Below the pieces are notes generated by a model. That model did not search any database and was not told the origin of the DNA. It saw only the letters and a list, made by a program, of their open reading frames with translations. The position numbers and the translations under genes are program-made. DNA of 48,448 bases from a virus. Shown piece by piece: positions 30,007 through 38,930 of the stretch (position 1 is the first letter of the stretch; every line of letters starts with the position of its first letter). The stretch spans positions 1 through 48,448 of the IMG/VR virus record IMGVR_UViG_3300037560_000135; one strand, 5' to 3'.

Positions 30007-30360
30007 ATGAAGGAATTTAAAATTAAAACTATGGAAATATTTGTAATAATAATGAGCTATTTAATAACATTTAGTTTCGGCTGGAAACTGAGCTATGATA
30101 TTAATTTTAAACATTCCGAGAATACGGAAGGTGTTTCAAATGATACTGATGAGTCTGGCGTTTTACACGGTGTTGGAGATAGTCACGTAAGCGAGCCTAC
30201 CGATAAGGATAACCAATCATTTGTCGATGGCACGTTGGAGATAAGAACTGATGGAGAAAATGAATGTAAACACTCATATAGATTTAATTACAGGAAAGCT
30301 AGAAGAGAATGCGTTAAATGTAAAAAGAGATGGCGTAAATCATTCATGTATCCAGCATAG
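30007..30360 (+). CDS. Single-pass membrane protein with a C-terminal cysteine motif
   Basis: The 117-residue protein has one N-terminal membrane segment (about 10-28, IFVIIMSYLITFSFGW), a Ser/Asp/Glu-rich middle and a basic C-terminus with C-x15-C-x2-C (about 86-105) that may bind a metal. The ATG at 30031 is an alternative start. Function is unknown. Confidence 0.55.
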   Translation: MKEFKIKTMEIFVIIMSYLITFSFGWKLSYDINFKHSENTEGVSNDTDESGVLHGVGDSHVSEPTDKDNQSFVDGTLEIRTDGENECKHSYRFNYRKARRECVKCKKRWRKSFMYPA

Positions 30361-30364
30361 CGCA

Positions 30365-30430
30365 GCGTTATTATCTCCAAAGAGCGGCTAAAAGTAAGTG
30401 TTAAACGACCGAAGGTTACTTTTTAGCCGC
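30365..30430. repeat. Long hairpin GCGGCTAAAA...TTTTTAGCCGC
   Basis: GCGGCTAAAAGTAA (30384-30397) pairs with TTACTTTTTAGCCGC (30416-30430), 14 pairs with one T bulged, around a loop containing GACCGAAGG. It follows a stop and shares GCGTTATTATCTCCAA with 9846-9861. No T-run follows. It is the strongest stem of the TAACG-type family. Confidence 0.7.
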
Positions 30431-30469
30431 ATGTTAGCAATAGTACAGATTTGAAAAAGACAAAAAACA

Positions 30470-30592
30470 ATGTCAATAGTAGTCTACATTTATTTCATCA
30501 TAGTATTATCAGCATACGGTTACTGTGGTGCTGAATGGATTTGTAGGAATACAGAACACTTACTATTTTTTAACCACAAAGATAGTTCGTAA
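30470..30592 (+). CDS. Small membrane peptide
   Basis: A 40-codon ORF with a leader AAAAAACA encodes a peptide with one hydrophobic N-terminal segment (about 3-19) and a short charged tail. It lies just upstream of queD. Expression is plausible but unproven. Confidence 0.4.
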   Translation: MSIVVYIYFIIVLSAYGYCGAEWICRNTEHLLFFNHKDSS

Positions 30593-30616
30593 CTAGCATA
30601 AACAAACAATACAAAC

Positions 30617-31177
30617 ATGCAATACATTACAAGGAAAGGAAATTTCGATAGCGCGCACCGCGTTATGAATGAGAAAATGAAGTGCTTTCAGATCCACGGG
30701 CACACATACTTATTTGAATTAACATTTGAGTTTGAATCAATTTCAACGATTGGTTACGCTATTGATTTCAAAGAGATTAAGCGTGTAGCATGTCAGTGGA
30801 TTGATGACTTACTAGACCATGGAGTCATTTGTAATCCGCATGACGACATTATGATTAAAGCGGCAAAGGATTTGAAGTCTAAAACGTGGGTCATGTCTTT
30901 AAATGGTATAGGGCAATATTGTAATCCAACTGTTGAGAACATTGTGAAAGAAATATTCTTAGCTATGCGGGTATTATTTGAAAACAATTATGTTGAAAGC
31001 GGGTTAAAAATCCATCACGTCAAATTGTATGAAACACCAAACTGTTGGACTGATTGCTATTATGAGTCAATCAATGAGTCAGAAGAAAAAAACTTCAACA
31101 TAATGCGCAGGCCATTAGTCCTTAGATACGCTGAGGAGAAAGGCATAGTTGATTACAGCGATTCATCAAGCCAATAA
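30617..31177 (+). CDS. queD: 6-carboxytetrahydropterin synthase QueD
   Basis: The 186-residue protein has the QueD/PTPS core. Zinc ligands are His14 (FDSAHR) and His27/His29 (CFQIHGH), the catalytic cysteine is Cys23, and LDHGV (66-70) carries the catalytic His68. The C-terminal KLYETPNCW has the substrate-binding glutamate. QueD turns dihydroneopterin triphosphate, made by FolE, into 6-carboxytetrahydropterin, the substrate of QueE. It lies about 16 kb from queE/folE/queC, between terminase and head genes. The length is above the usual 120-130 because of an insertion after the HGH motif and a C-terminal tail (about 155-186). Confidence 0.9.
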   Translation: MQYITRKGNFDSAHRVMNEKMKCFQIHGHTYLFELTFEFESISTIGYAIDFKEIKRVACQWIDDLLDHGVICNPHDDIMIKAAKDLKSKTWVMSLNGIGQYCNPTVENIVKEIFLAMRVLFENNYVESGLKIHHVKLYETPNCWTDCYYESINESEEKNFNIMRRPLVLRYAEEKGIVDYSDSSSQ

Positions 31178-31190
31178 AAAACACCAAACG

Positions 31191-31222
31191 TTTGTAACAT
31201 ACCATTATCTTTTGTTAAATTG
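31191..31222 (+). promoter_or_regulatory. Promoter of the head gene operon
   Basis: TTTGTA (31191-31196), 18 bases and TTAAATTG (31215-31222). The spacing equals that of P4 and the -7 box differs from TATTATTG at three positions. A GC-rich stem AGCC-GCGCG-GGCT (31234-31246) follows in the leader. Confidence 0.55.
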
Positions 31223-31271
31223 CTAATCAATAGAGCCGCGCGGGCTGATTGAACGCAAAAAATCACTAATA

Positions 31272-31928
31272 ATGGATGTTATTGAATTAATAGGAAATTG
31301 CCCCGCTGAGATACAGCCTGACTCAATGCAACTGCAAAAATGCTTTGACTCAATCAAAGACGTTAGCAGAATTGTATTAAAAGACCCTGACGGAGTTGAT
31401 CCGTTTAATGATGCAGCTGTCACCATAGCTGGAACTCAAGCAGCTTTGAAACTTAATTTTGAAGATAAAGCAATATGGGATGCTGCTATCGCTTTAATCG
31501 ATATCGACAAAATCACTTTGACGCCTGGTATCCAAGATGCACAAAGGCCAAAAACTTTAATTGAGCCAGTAGAACTTGCTGACTCCACTAGAATTCTTCC
31601 TGGAACGCTACCCGACCAACCAGCTATATATACCGCCTTTGGTATAAGTTCAGCCAACCACGTTCTTTTGTTAGCTATGGCAGGTTTACAAAGAGACTTC
31701 CTCTTGATTGATAAATCTGGACAAGTTATTTATAAGAACCTTGAAGATGCAGAAATTACCAATGGCGATTCACCTTGGTTTGACGCTAAATTATTTAACG
31801 TTAGCACAAGAGAGGTACTGACTGGATCGGGTAATGTTGACAATATGGATATGCAAATATTCTCTCCTTTCGGAGATCTTGATAGATACGCAATAGGCGC
31901 TACTGGTGCATTTGGTTTAATCTTATAA
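31272..31928 (+). CDS. Hypothetical head-region protein
   Basis: The 218-residue protein is the first gene after the head promoter. The middle (about 115-140; IYTAFGISSANHVLLLAMAGLQRDF) is hydrophobic and could sit in a virion shell; the C-terminus is Gly-rich. A minor virion role is inferred from position only. Confidence 0.5.
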   Translation: MDVIELIGNCPAEIQPDSMQLQKCFDSIKDVSRIVLKDPDGVDPFNDAAVTIAGTQAALKLNFEDKAIWDAAIALIDIDKITLTPGIQDAQRPKTLIEPVELADSTRILPGTLPDQPAIYTAFGISSANHVLLLAMAGLQRDFLLIDKSGQVIYKNLEDAEITNGDSPWFDAKLFNVSTREVLTGSGNVDNMDMQIFSPFGDLDRYAIGATGAFGLIL

Positions 31929-31937
31929 ATAATTATC

Positions 31938-32156
31938 ATGGGTAATGAAACAAAAGAGTCTATCCCTTCTATTGAAGAAGCGCAGAAAGACGAAAAAGTA
32001 ACTGGTATTATTCTTCAAAGTAAGTCTCTCGTTACTAAAGAGAATAAAGAAGGAACTAAGGAATATCCTAAAGAGCAAGCTGTACGAATGTTGAAAAACC
32101 AAAAGAAACAAAAAGGTTTTCATACTCAGTACAAGATTGTTAAGGTTGTTCGATAA
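31938..32156 (+). CDS. Hypothetical small charged protein
   Basis: The 72-residue protein is Lys/Glu-rich, with a basic C-terminal KNQKKQKGFHTQYKIVKVV. It lies between two head genes. It resembles small internal head or recruitment proteins in composition only. Confidence 0.45.
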   Translation: MGNETKESIPSIEEAQKDEKVTGIILQSKSLVTKENKEGTKEYPKEQAVRMLKNQKKQKGFHTQYKIVKVVR

Positions 32157-32198
32157 TAAACCAAGACATGGTAAAACATTGTCGCAGCCCTATCAAGG

Positions 32199-33983
32199 AT
32201 GAGAATTGTATTAAGCAAAGAACAAATACGCGCGCTTATCCAGAAATCGGCTCATGAAAGTTTATTGAAAGAAGCTCGTGAAAACGAAAATCTATTACAG
32301 CAATTCTACGATAACAGTCATCCAGAACTTGTTTTCAATGAAGTTAAACCTTTATTGACAGGGCAAAAATTCAATAAGTTCAAAGTCGTTTATAAGAATC
32401 ACGCTCAAACTTTAGTAGATAGAATCAAAAAACATTACCAGAGGGTTTTTACATCTTCTGGTAAGAGCATGACTTATGACTTCGGAATGAACGAAGACAT
32501 AAGATCAGCTTTTTTGATTGAAAAGCAAACTATGTTTGAAGGCACTAGTGATGGCGAATACTTTTCAGAAACCGGAAGCAAACTCGCGCTCACTCAACCG
32601 AACAGTATTTATGTAGTTGGTTCTGGAGAAGATGAAAACGGAGAATTAAAAATCAAAGTAAAGCACATCCCTTTAGATAGTATTCACGACATAAAAGCGA
32701 GTATCAAAGGGATTCGTTATTGTATCATAAAGCAAAAAGTAAGCGGTGAGAAAGGTGTTAACTTCAGATTTTGGGTATATGACGATGTGTTTTTCAGCGT
32801 TTGGATAGAAGGTGCTAATGGAATAACTATAGACCCTGCTTTCGGAACTGAAATGATTCCACATAATAACTCTGTTTGTCCAGCTACTTGGGTCTATGAC
32901 GACAACATGACGACAACAGAGAATGTCTCCAAAAAGTCCGTGTATAACGATAGCACGAAAGACTTGATGGAATACAACATCATTAAAACGTTCTATCAAA
33001 ATTACAGATACTTTGGCGCGTTCGGGAAAGAAGTCATGCCAGAGACAAGGTGTAGTTTTAAAGACACTGGCGCTAATGTCAAGTGTAATGGTACTGGAAC
33101 GCTTTCACAAATCGATCCTGGATTGGCTTTTCAATTCCCTTTGAAAACATCAGATTGCCCAAGCTGTAAGAATAAGAACAGTGGAGTGATGGGAGAAATA
33201 TTTAAAATCCCAATACAGCAACAAGGTAATGTCGAGTTGATGAACAATTATTCTAAATTGAATTTTAGAATAGATGCTGATAGCAAAATACTTGAATTCC
33301 ATAAAAGTGATATTTCTGAGTTTAAGCAGTCGATACTTGTAGATTCTATCGGAGATGGATATGGCGACACGTATGTTAACCAAGCTATTAATCAAGATCA
33401 AGTAGCTAGTAATTTTGATACTCAAGAAACCAATTTGAATTATTTTAAGCACAGAATAGAAAAACCGTGGCAATTCTGTTTAGAAAGGGCGGCTGAAATA
33501 TTCGCGCCTGAAAGCTTCGAAAGAATCATTATAAAGCTCGGCAATAAATATTTCTTAAAGACTATCGCCCAGCTTTATGATGAGTTGGTATTGCTATACA
33601 AAGGGACTAACAACTCCGCGCTAATAGAGCAAAAGCAATTTGAAATATTAATGACTGAAAACAAAAACGACATTCAGACTATTAAGCGGTTCGAATTAGT
33701 CAGAGTGTTAAAGCCTTTCAGTTCTTTTCCGCTTGAATACATAACAGACAACCGTCAAGCTTTGCAGCAATCGCAACCTACAGCCATTGCTATGTTTGAC
33801 AACTTTGACCAAGTGCTCGCTATTTGGGAGATAGAAAACGGGAAGATTGAGAGCATGATAATGGACGAAGTAAACACTGGTTTGTTAATTAAAAAGCTTA
33901 TCGCTAAATTTAAAGAAATATTGACAAAAATAAACCCAATTCAAGATGTCCCAGACACCACAAACACCACAGGAGAAAGCTGA
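32199..33983 (+). CDS. Portal protein
   Basis: The 594-residue protein is of portal size and lies upstream of the scaffold and capsid genes. Its N-terminal half is beta-rich. A zinc-knuckle-like insertion (CSFKDTGANVKCNG...CPSCKNKN, about 287-325) is unusual. A helical C-terminal region (about 410-560) contains DGYGDTYVNQAINQDQV, typical of Bacteroidota phage portals. It forms the dodecameric DNA gate. The C-terminus overlaps the next gene by 38 bases. Confidence 0.75.
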   Translation: MRIVLSKEQIRALIQKSAHESLLKEARENENLLQQFYDNSHPELVFNEVKPLLTGQKFNKFKVVYKNHAQTLVDRIKKHYQRVFTSSGKSMTYDFGMNEDIRSAFLIEKQTMFEGTSDGEYFSETGSKLALTQPNSIYVVGSGEDENGELKIKVKHIPLDSIHDIKASIKGIRYCIIKQKVSGEKGVNFRFWVYDDVFFSVWIEGANGITIDPAFGTEMIPHNNSVCPATWVYDDNMTTTENVSKKSVYNDSTKDLMEYNIIKTFYQNYRYFGAFGKEVMPETRCSFKDTGANVKCNGTGTLSQIDPGLAFQFPLKTSDCPSCKNKNSGVMGEIFKIPIQQQGNVELMNNYSKLNFRIDADSKILEFHKSDISEFKQSILVDSIGDGYGDTYVNQAINQDQVASNFDTQETNLNYFKHRIEKPWQFCLERAAEIFAPESFERIIIKLGNKYFLKTIAQLYDELVLLYKGTNNSALIEQKQFEILMTENKNDIQTIKRFELVRVLKPFSSFPLEYITDNRQALQQSQPTAIAMFDNFDQVLAIWEIENGKIESMIMDEVNTGLLIKKLIAKFKEILTKINPIQDVPDTTNTTGES

Positions 33984-34707
33984 AGAAGCAGCTAAAAAAG
34001 TAGAAGCCGAGAAGAAGGTGAAAGCTGAAAAAGAAGCGGAATTGAAAGCTGAAAAACTAGCTGAGGAGAAAGCTACAAAACTAGCTGAGGAGAAAGTCAA
34101 AGAGCTAGAGGCTCAACTTGAAAATCAACGTAAAGAAAACGAAAGGTTGAAGAAATCGAGTGAAGTCAAGAAAGATGAAAAGCCAGTTGAAAAAAAGAAG
34201 AAAAGAGAAGTTGTGGTGGGTAGCGTGGATTCTAAATATGAAGTTCCTGAAGGTGAGGAAGGCTTAGTGCATTTTGTTCTTGAAGACTACGCGTCTCCTA
34301 GATCAAAAGACATGACGAAAGTCCATAAGCCTCAAACTCGCACTGTTAAATCAACTCCTAGAATGTTTGTCATGCAATTTGCAGACAATTTCAATGCAGG
34401 AGACGCTTTCAGAGATGTAGCTACTCCTGGTCAAATTGTTAGTATGATGATGAATGTCACCAAAGCGCATATTGCAGACGCTTTTATGGAGCAAATTATT
34501 TCCGCTACAAAAGGTAATGCAAGACAAAAAGCAACTTGGGTAAATAACAAGCTTGATAAAATGAAGAGATTGAACCTCGTTGGCGGAAATCAGATAATCC
34601 CAACAGACGGAATTTTGCATATTCCAAACGTTGACGGATATCCTTTCGATGCTGAAGAGCTTAAAAAATTCCCTCAAGAATGTATACATGACGGAGAGGA
34701 TTACTAG
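33946..34707 (+). CDS. Hypothetical head protein with an N-terminal coiled coil
   Basis: The 253-residue protein has an extremely charged Lys/Glu/Ala coiled coil (about 10-85), then a compact domain (about 90-253) with MFVMQFADNFNAGDAFRD. Position between portal and scaffold suggests an assembly or internal head protein. It has no recognised family. Confidence 0.5.
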   Translation: MSQTPQTPQEKAEEAAKKVEAEKKVKAEKEAELKAEKLAEEKATKLAEEKVKELEAQLENQRKENERLKKSSEVKKDEKPVEKKKKREVVVGSVDSKYEVPEGEEGLVHFVLEDYASPRSKDMTKVHKPQTRTVKSTPRMFVMQFADNFNAGDAFRDVATPGQIVSMMMNVTKAHIADAFMEQIISATKGNARQKATWVNNKLDKMKRLNLVGGNQIIPTDGILHIPNVDGYPFDAEELKKFPQECIHDGEDY

Positions 34708-34751
34708 AAAAATATTTTAATAAATTAGTGTAATAATAAACAATTACAGAT

Positions 34752-35717
34752 ATGGATTTTACTCCAGAACAAGAAACCGTAATAAAGGGACGCATTGAAA
34801 CCGATGTCGCGACTGCATTAGAAAATCACAAACCAGAAATCACAAACGCGCTTGCCCAAGATTTTTTGAAAAATCAAGGCATTAATACGTTTAAATCAAA
34901 AGGGGATTATAATGATGATATCGTTAAGACTATGACTAGTATTACGAGCGGTAGCAGAATTGAAAATCCGAACGAATTAGAAAAGGCAGTATTGACTTTC
35001 AAATCAAATCTTGCTGGTGAAGTATTGAGCCCTGTTGATCAAGTGTTCAAGAATTTGACTGGTCATGATAAGCTTGAGAAAGAAAAAACGCGTGAGTATA
35101 TTACTCGTGTTTTGCCTTTACTAGAAAAAGGAGGATCAGGTGATCTTGCGCAGCTTAACGCTCTTGAAGCTAAATTAGTAGAAGCTAACAAGCTTACTTC
35201 TAATTCTGTTGGCGAGTTGAAAAAAGTGCAAAACGAGTTGTTTTCGAGAGATAAGAACGCGCTGATATCAAAAGGGCTTCCAGACAACTTGGACTATTCA
35301 GCCCAAGAAATGGAGTTCATGTTACCTGGCATAATTGCTCAATTTGAAGCTAAATACAACCTTGAAAAAGATGATAAAGGCTTCAGAGCAGTTGATATAC
35401 TTACGAATACGCAAGTATCATTAGCTGATGGTATCAGAAAGCCTGTACAAGATGTGTTCAAGGAGTTTATAACAGCTATGCCAAATCTTAGATTGAAGTT
35501 AGAAGACGGAAAGCCGCGTGATGGCGCAAGGTTGCCAGGAGACCTACCAGCAAAAACTCCAGAACAAGAAAAAGAGCTAAACGATAAATTCATCAAAGCG
35601 TTAGCTGAAAAAAACTTATTCGGTCACGAAAAAGAATCTTGGTTGTTACGTAAAGATATGGGCATGCCTATACCTGAAAAAGCAATCAAGCAATGGCCTG
35701 AATTAAAACCACAATAA
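34752..35717 (+). CDS. Scaffolding protein candidate
   Basis: The 321-residue protein is mostly helical, charged and without cysteines, and lies immediately upstream of the capsid gene, the usual place of the scaffold. The middle (about 135-170; LAQLNALEAKLVEANKLTSNSVGELKKVQ) is a coiled coil and the C-terminus is basic, as in capsid-binding scaffold tails. Confidence 0.6.
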   Translation: MDFTPEQETVIKGRIETDVATALENHKPEITNALAQDFLKNQGINTFKSKGDYNDDIVKTMTSITSGSRIENPNELEKAVLTFKSNLAGEVLSPVDQVFKNLTGHDKLEKEKTREYITRVLPLLEKGGSGDLAQLNALEAKLVEANKLTSNSVGELKKVQNELFSRDKNALISKGLPDNLDYSAQEMEFMLPGIIAQFEAKYNLEKDDKGFRAVDILTNTQVSLADGIRKPVQDVFKEFITAMPNLRLKLEDGKPRDGARLPGDLPAKTPEQEKELNDKFIKALAEKNLFGHEKESWLLRKDMGMPIPEKAIKQWPELKPQ

Positions 35718-35721
35718 AATC

Positions 35722-37035
35722 ATGAAAAAAATTAACTTTATAAACTTAGCTTTTGCGGTATTGCTTACCGCATTCTGTGTATCTGTATTTCATCAAGCCA
35801 CCGGCATCCACCCTGTAGTAATTACAGCGGTCGGAATTGGAGTTGGATACTTTGTACAAATCCCGAAAGGGTCTTTAGCTTTCATTTCTTTTGCTACTCA
35901 GTTGTTGCGTGATGTGATTCGAGATCATTCAACCCTTGACATGAATAAGGGACAGCAAACATTTGAAATGCGTACTAATCAAGTCGCTGTGATGAATGCA
36001 TACTACAGCCAACGTCAACGAACGCTTTCACCGCAAGATATCACGATGATAGAAAACCTTAGACAGACTATTCAAGCAATAGACTTGTACTTGTACAATA
36101 AACGCGCGCTTGGAGTTGGTGCTGGAAGGGTTAGAAAAGGATCAGGGAGTTCAACAATTGCAACCGTTACCCCTACGTTCTTCACCACGATCCAAGAAGG
36201 CTTGGATATGAGCTTTGTAAACAATTCGATTAGACAGTACGGTTCAGAAGGGGCGGATAAGAAAGCTATTATAGCAAAAGCTTATCAAGATCATATGATG
36301 AAAGAATTGCCGCAAGTGTTCAGAAACATCTATACAAGAGCGAATAAACAATTTGTTGCACATCTTGACGCTAATAAATGGGTACTAACTGGAACCGCTG
36401 ATGCAGGAACTATTTATACTACTGTAACAGGAGACGCTAAGAACGTTCCTAACACGGTGCCTTTCATTGAGATCCTTCAAAACATCCAAATAGAAGCAGG
36501 TCAAAACAACTTCTTAGAACTTGGAAATGGTGTACCGACATTGATTACTAGTCCTACGGCTGCGATAATCATAAACGAGTACTTAGCTAGAGGGTCTCAA
36601 AATGAAGTTGATGTGAAACAGTTCTTAAACTGGTTTGCATGGATGACAGATAACGAGATCATTGATGCGGTTGGAGATTCAGCAACTTTGTATGAGGTTC
36701 CTGATGCTTCATTAGCTGGTTATAGTCGAGTGTTCCCTTGGTCATCTCATCCAGATGCTGTAAACGGAGTCGTTAACACTGGCGAAGATGAATGGAGTAA
36801 TTTAACGATCGGTGGTCCGGACACGAATATGTTCTCTGACGTTCCACCAATCAATCTCGAAGTGAAAACATTCAGAGGGTTTGAAGATACGAGTGCAACT
36901 GTGACTGGTAATCCAGATGAAGCTGTAATCGATATCGTTGAAAACTTCTCTTTTGTAACTCAATTCGGAGCGATTACTTCTTACGAGTCAGACGCTAATA
37001 TCAAACCAATCCTTAAGTATATCGTTAAAACTTAA
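35722..37035 (+). CDS. Major capsid protein with a hydrophobic N-terminus
   Basis: The 437-residue protein fits a HK97-fold major capsid protein by position (after scaffold, before a terminator) and by its beta-rich body, with FLELGNGVPTLITSP (about 254-268) as a typical capsid phrase. The N-terminus is odd: two hydrophobic segments (about 6-22 and 29-46) look like membrane segments or a cleaved delta-domain. I have seen this feature in capsid genes of Bacteroidota prophages. A capsid maturation protease was not found. Confidence 0.75.
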   Translation: MKKINFINLAFAVLLTAFCVSVFHQATGIHPVVITAVGIGVGYFVQIPKGSLAFISFATQLLRDVIRDHSTLDMNKGQQTFEMRTNQVAVMNAYYSQRQRTLSPQDITMIENLRQTIQAIDLYLYNKRALGVGAGRVRKGSGSSTIATVTPTFFTTIQEGLDMSFVNNSIRQYGSEGADKKAIIAKAYQDHMMKELPQVFRNIYTRANKQFVAHLDANKWVLTGTADAGTIYTTVTGDAKNVPNTVPFIEILQNIQIEAGQNNFLELGNGVPTLITSPTAAIIINEYLARGSQNEVDVKQFLNWFAWMTDNEIIDAVGDSATLYEVPDASLAGYSRVFPWSSHPDAVNGVVNTGEDEWSNLTIGGPDTNMFSDVPPINLEVKTFRGFEDTSATVTGNPDEAVIDIVENFSFVTQFGAITSYESDANIKPILKYIVKT

Positions 37036-37054
37036 GTTGTTTGGCTAATAAATC

Positions 37055-37085
37055 AAAGGCTGTGCATATGTACAGCCTTTTTTTT
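37055..37085 (+). terminator. Terminator after the capsid gene
   Basis: AAAGGCTGT (37055-37063) pairs perfectly with ACAGCCTTT (37072-37080), followed by a run of Ts. This is a classical rho-independent terminator 20 bases after the capsid stop. Confidence 0.9.
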
Positions 37086-37086
37086 G

Positions 37087-37094
37087 TATTATTG
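37087..37094 (+). promoter_or_regulatory. -7-like box between two terminators
   Basis: TATTATTG followed by TG, as in the main promoters (TTTGTATTATTGTG also occurs at 44232-44245). No TTTGTA is found 17-18 bases upstream, so it could be a partial or regulated promoter. Confidence 0.35.
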
Positions 37095-37138
37095 TGTTCT
37101 ACTTAGTGCATGTTCAGTACTATAAAATTGTTTGTTTA

Positions 37139-37167
37139 AAAAGCCGCTACTAGTTAGCGGCTTTTTT
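37139..37167 (+). terminator. Second terminator upstream of the connector genes
   Basis: AAAAGCCGCTA (37139-37149) pairs with TAGCGGCTTTT (37155-37165), 11 pairs, followed by Ts. It lies 18 bases before the next ATG, an unusual place for a terminator, and overlaps a spurious ORF extension. Confidence 0.85.
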
Positions 37168-37185
37168 GTTATCTTTAAACAAAAA

Positions 37186-38493
37186 ATGACTACGTACGAC
37201 ATCCATAAGACCGCAGCTTTATTGATTCCAAAAGTAGGATTCCGACAAACAGTAGCTAAAAAAGAATATTTAGACCTTGATTCAAGCTTGATTCCAGACT
37301 TAACAAAGTCGCAAATATTTGTGAATTCTGTTTCTGAAATGTTCTTGAGCGTTGAGCAAATGAGTAATGGCTTAATGTTTGATGAAGGATTTGATGTTGA
37401 TACTTGGCTAGTAACGACTTCGTATCTAAAAGGCGATAGAGTTAGCAAAGTTATAAACGATAGAACGTTTGTTTGGGTAGCTAAGATCGATAACACCGGA
37501 AACGATCCTGAAACAGATGACGGAACGAACTGGAAGACATCTTTAAGCGATCGATTAGAAAAGTACCGCGAGTCTGCTGCGCTAGAAACGATCAGTGGAG
37601 CGATATCAAGTCAAGCTAATGAAGTGTACGCGACAGAGCTAAGAGCGAGCACAACGGCTTATTTTGAGTCAGCATCAGCGGTTGCTAGTCAGTTGCAAGA
37701 TAGATTTATCGGTGTGTGTATAAAATCGACCAGTTCAGCTTTAAACAAAGTGTTGGAGATCAATAAAATTGGTCTCCATATAACTGGTGCAGCGGCCGAT
37801 GTGAACATATATGTCTACCATAGCAGTAGACTTGATGAAGCAATACAAACGTTTGTGATTAAAGTCGCTGATTTACGCTTAGAATCTTATAAGAATTATG
37901 ATCTATTAGATTCAGACGGAAATCCAGTCATAATTGATTTATTCAATGAAGATTACAATCAAGGCGGGATATTCTTGATTGGATTCTTCGAAAGTGAATT
38001 GTTAGCAAACGCACAATCTTATAGCTTCAGAAGATCGAGATTTACAAGAGACGTTTTGGGATTCATGTATTCTGATGAAAACTTTTTCATGAATGCAGTT
38101 GAGATAGCAAACGATAAGCTGAATGGAGTCCAACTGCCTACGCTTGGAGAATATTATGACTCGTTAACTTATAACGATGAAATACCATTCAATTTGTCAT
38201 TCAAAATAAACCAGAGCTATTTCCCGCAATTCGAAAAGAATATCATGACACTACAAAAGACGTATCAATATGTTCTGGCGTTCATGATATTAAGTACAAT
38301 GCTTCAGAATGATAGAATAAATACAGCCGCAGATAACGAGCAAGCGAAAATCCACGAGCTATTGTATGGTGATTCTGCGAACGAAAATGATAGAGGATTG
38401 CAGTTTGTAAAAATGATTCACTTCAAAAAGCTCAAAAAAGACATGGGTTCTATGTTTGATAGTTTTGAAGGAATGTATCAAGGAGCGATATGA
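37186..38493 (+). CDS. Structural protein, head-tail connection region
   Basis: The 435-residue protein starts at the ATG at 37186; an in-frame ATG at 37132 lies upstream of the terminator stem and is rejected. It is alpha/beta, with a central YHSSRLDEAIQTFVIKV and a helical C-terminus. A neck or virion protein is inferred from its place after the capsid gene. It overlaps the next gene by ATGA. Confidence 0.6.
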   Translation: MTTYDIHKTAALLIPKVGFRQTVAKKEYLDLDSSLIPDLTKSQIFVNSVSEMFLSVEQMSNGLMFDEGFDVDTWLVTTSYLKGDRVSKVINDRTFVWVAKIDNTGNDPETDDGTNWKTSLSDRLEKYRESAALETISGAISSQANEVYATELRASTTAYFESASAVASQLQDRFIGVCIKSTSSALNKVLEINKIGLHITGAAADVNIYVYHSSRLDEAIQTFVIKVADLRLESYKNYDLLDSDGNPVIIDLFNEDYNQGGIFLIGFFESELLANAQSYSFRRSRFTRDVLGFMYSDENFFMNAVEIANDKLNGVQLPTLGEYYDSLTYNDEIPFNLSFKINQSYFPQFEKNIMTLQKTYQYVLAFMILSTMLQNDRINTAADNEQAKIHELLYGDSANENDRGLQFVKMIHFKKLKKDMGSMFDSFEGMYQGAI

Positions 38494-38930
38494 CAGCTAT
38501 TTCAAAAGTAATAAAAGGTCTTAAGTTTATAGAATCGCATCAGCAATCTATTCTAAGGGAAATACTGATCGAAAATTCCGAAGAGATTGAAAAGCTACAA
38601 ACAGACCAATTGCTTCGAGGGAAGACGAACGAAGGGAAGAACATTTCGCCAAAATATCGCAATAAGAGATATGCTAATAAAAAGCAAGCTATGAATCCAA
38701 AGCCACCAAAAGGTGTTCCAGATTTGAAGCTCACAGGTAAATATCACAAAGGGTTTAAAGTCAAGATCGGAACGGATTCTGGAAAGTTTGTAAATACTGA
38801 TCCTAAAGACAAACGATTGTCTAAGAAGTATGAAAAAATCAAGGGATTATCGCCAGTTAGTATAGGTGAGTTGCGACAAATAGCACTGATTGAATTTAGA
38901 CGAAGAACTAAAAAAGCAATATTCGCATGA
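38490..38930 (+). CDS. Putative neck/tail completion protein
   Basis: The 146-residue basic protein has GKNISPKYRNKRYANKK (about 49-65) and GVPDLKLTGKYHKGFKVKI (about 75-93). Bacteroidota phages have a comparable head-tail gene with a 'LTG-F-KG' phrase. By order it should be a head completion or tail-terminator-type protein. It is coupled to both neighbours (ATGA on each side). Confidence 0.6.
   Translation: MTAISKVIKGLKFIESHQQSILREILIENSEEIEKLQTDQLLRGKTNEGKNISPKYRNKRYANKKQAMNPKPPKGVPDLKLTGKYHKGFKVKIGTDSGKFVNTDPKDKRLSKKYEKIKGLSPVSIGELRQIALIEFRRRTKKAIFA

Noticed and set aside
37132-37185. N-terminal extension of the connector gene from an ATG at 37132
   Set aside because: The stretch contains a full terminator hairpin and T-run, and the next in-frame ATG at 37186 has an A-rich leader.
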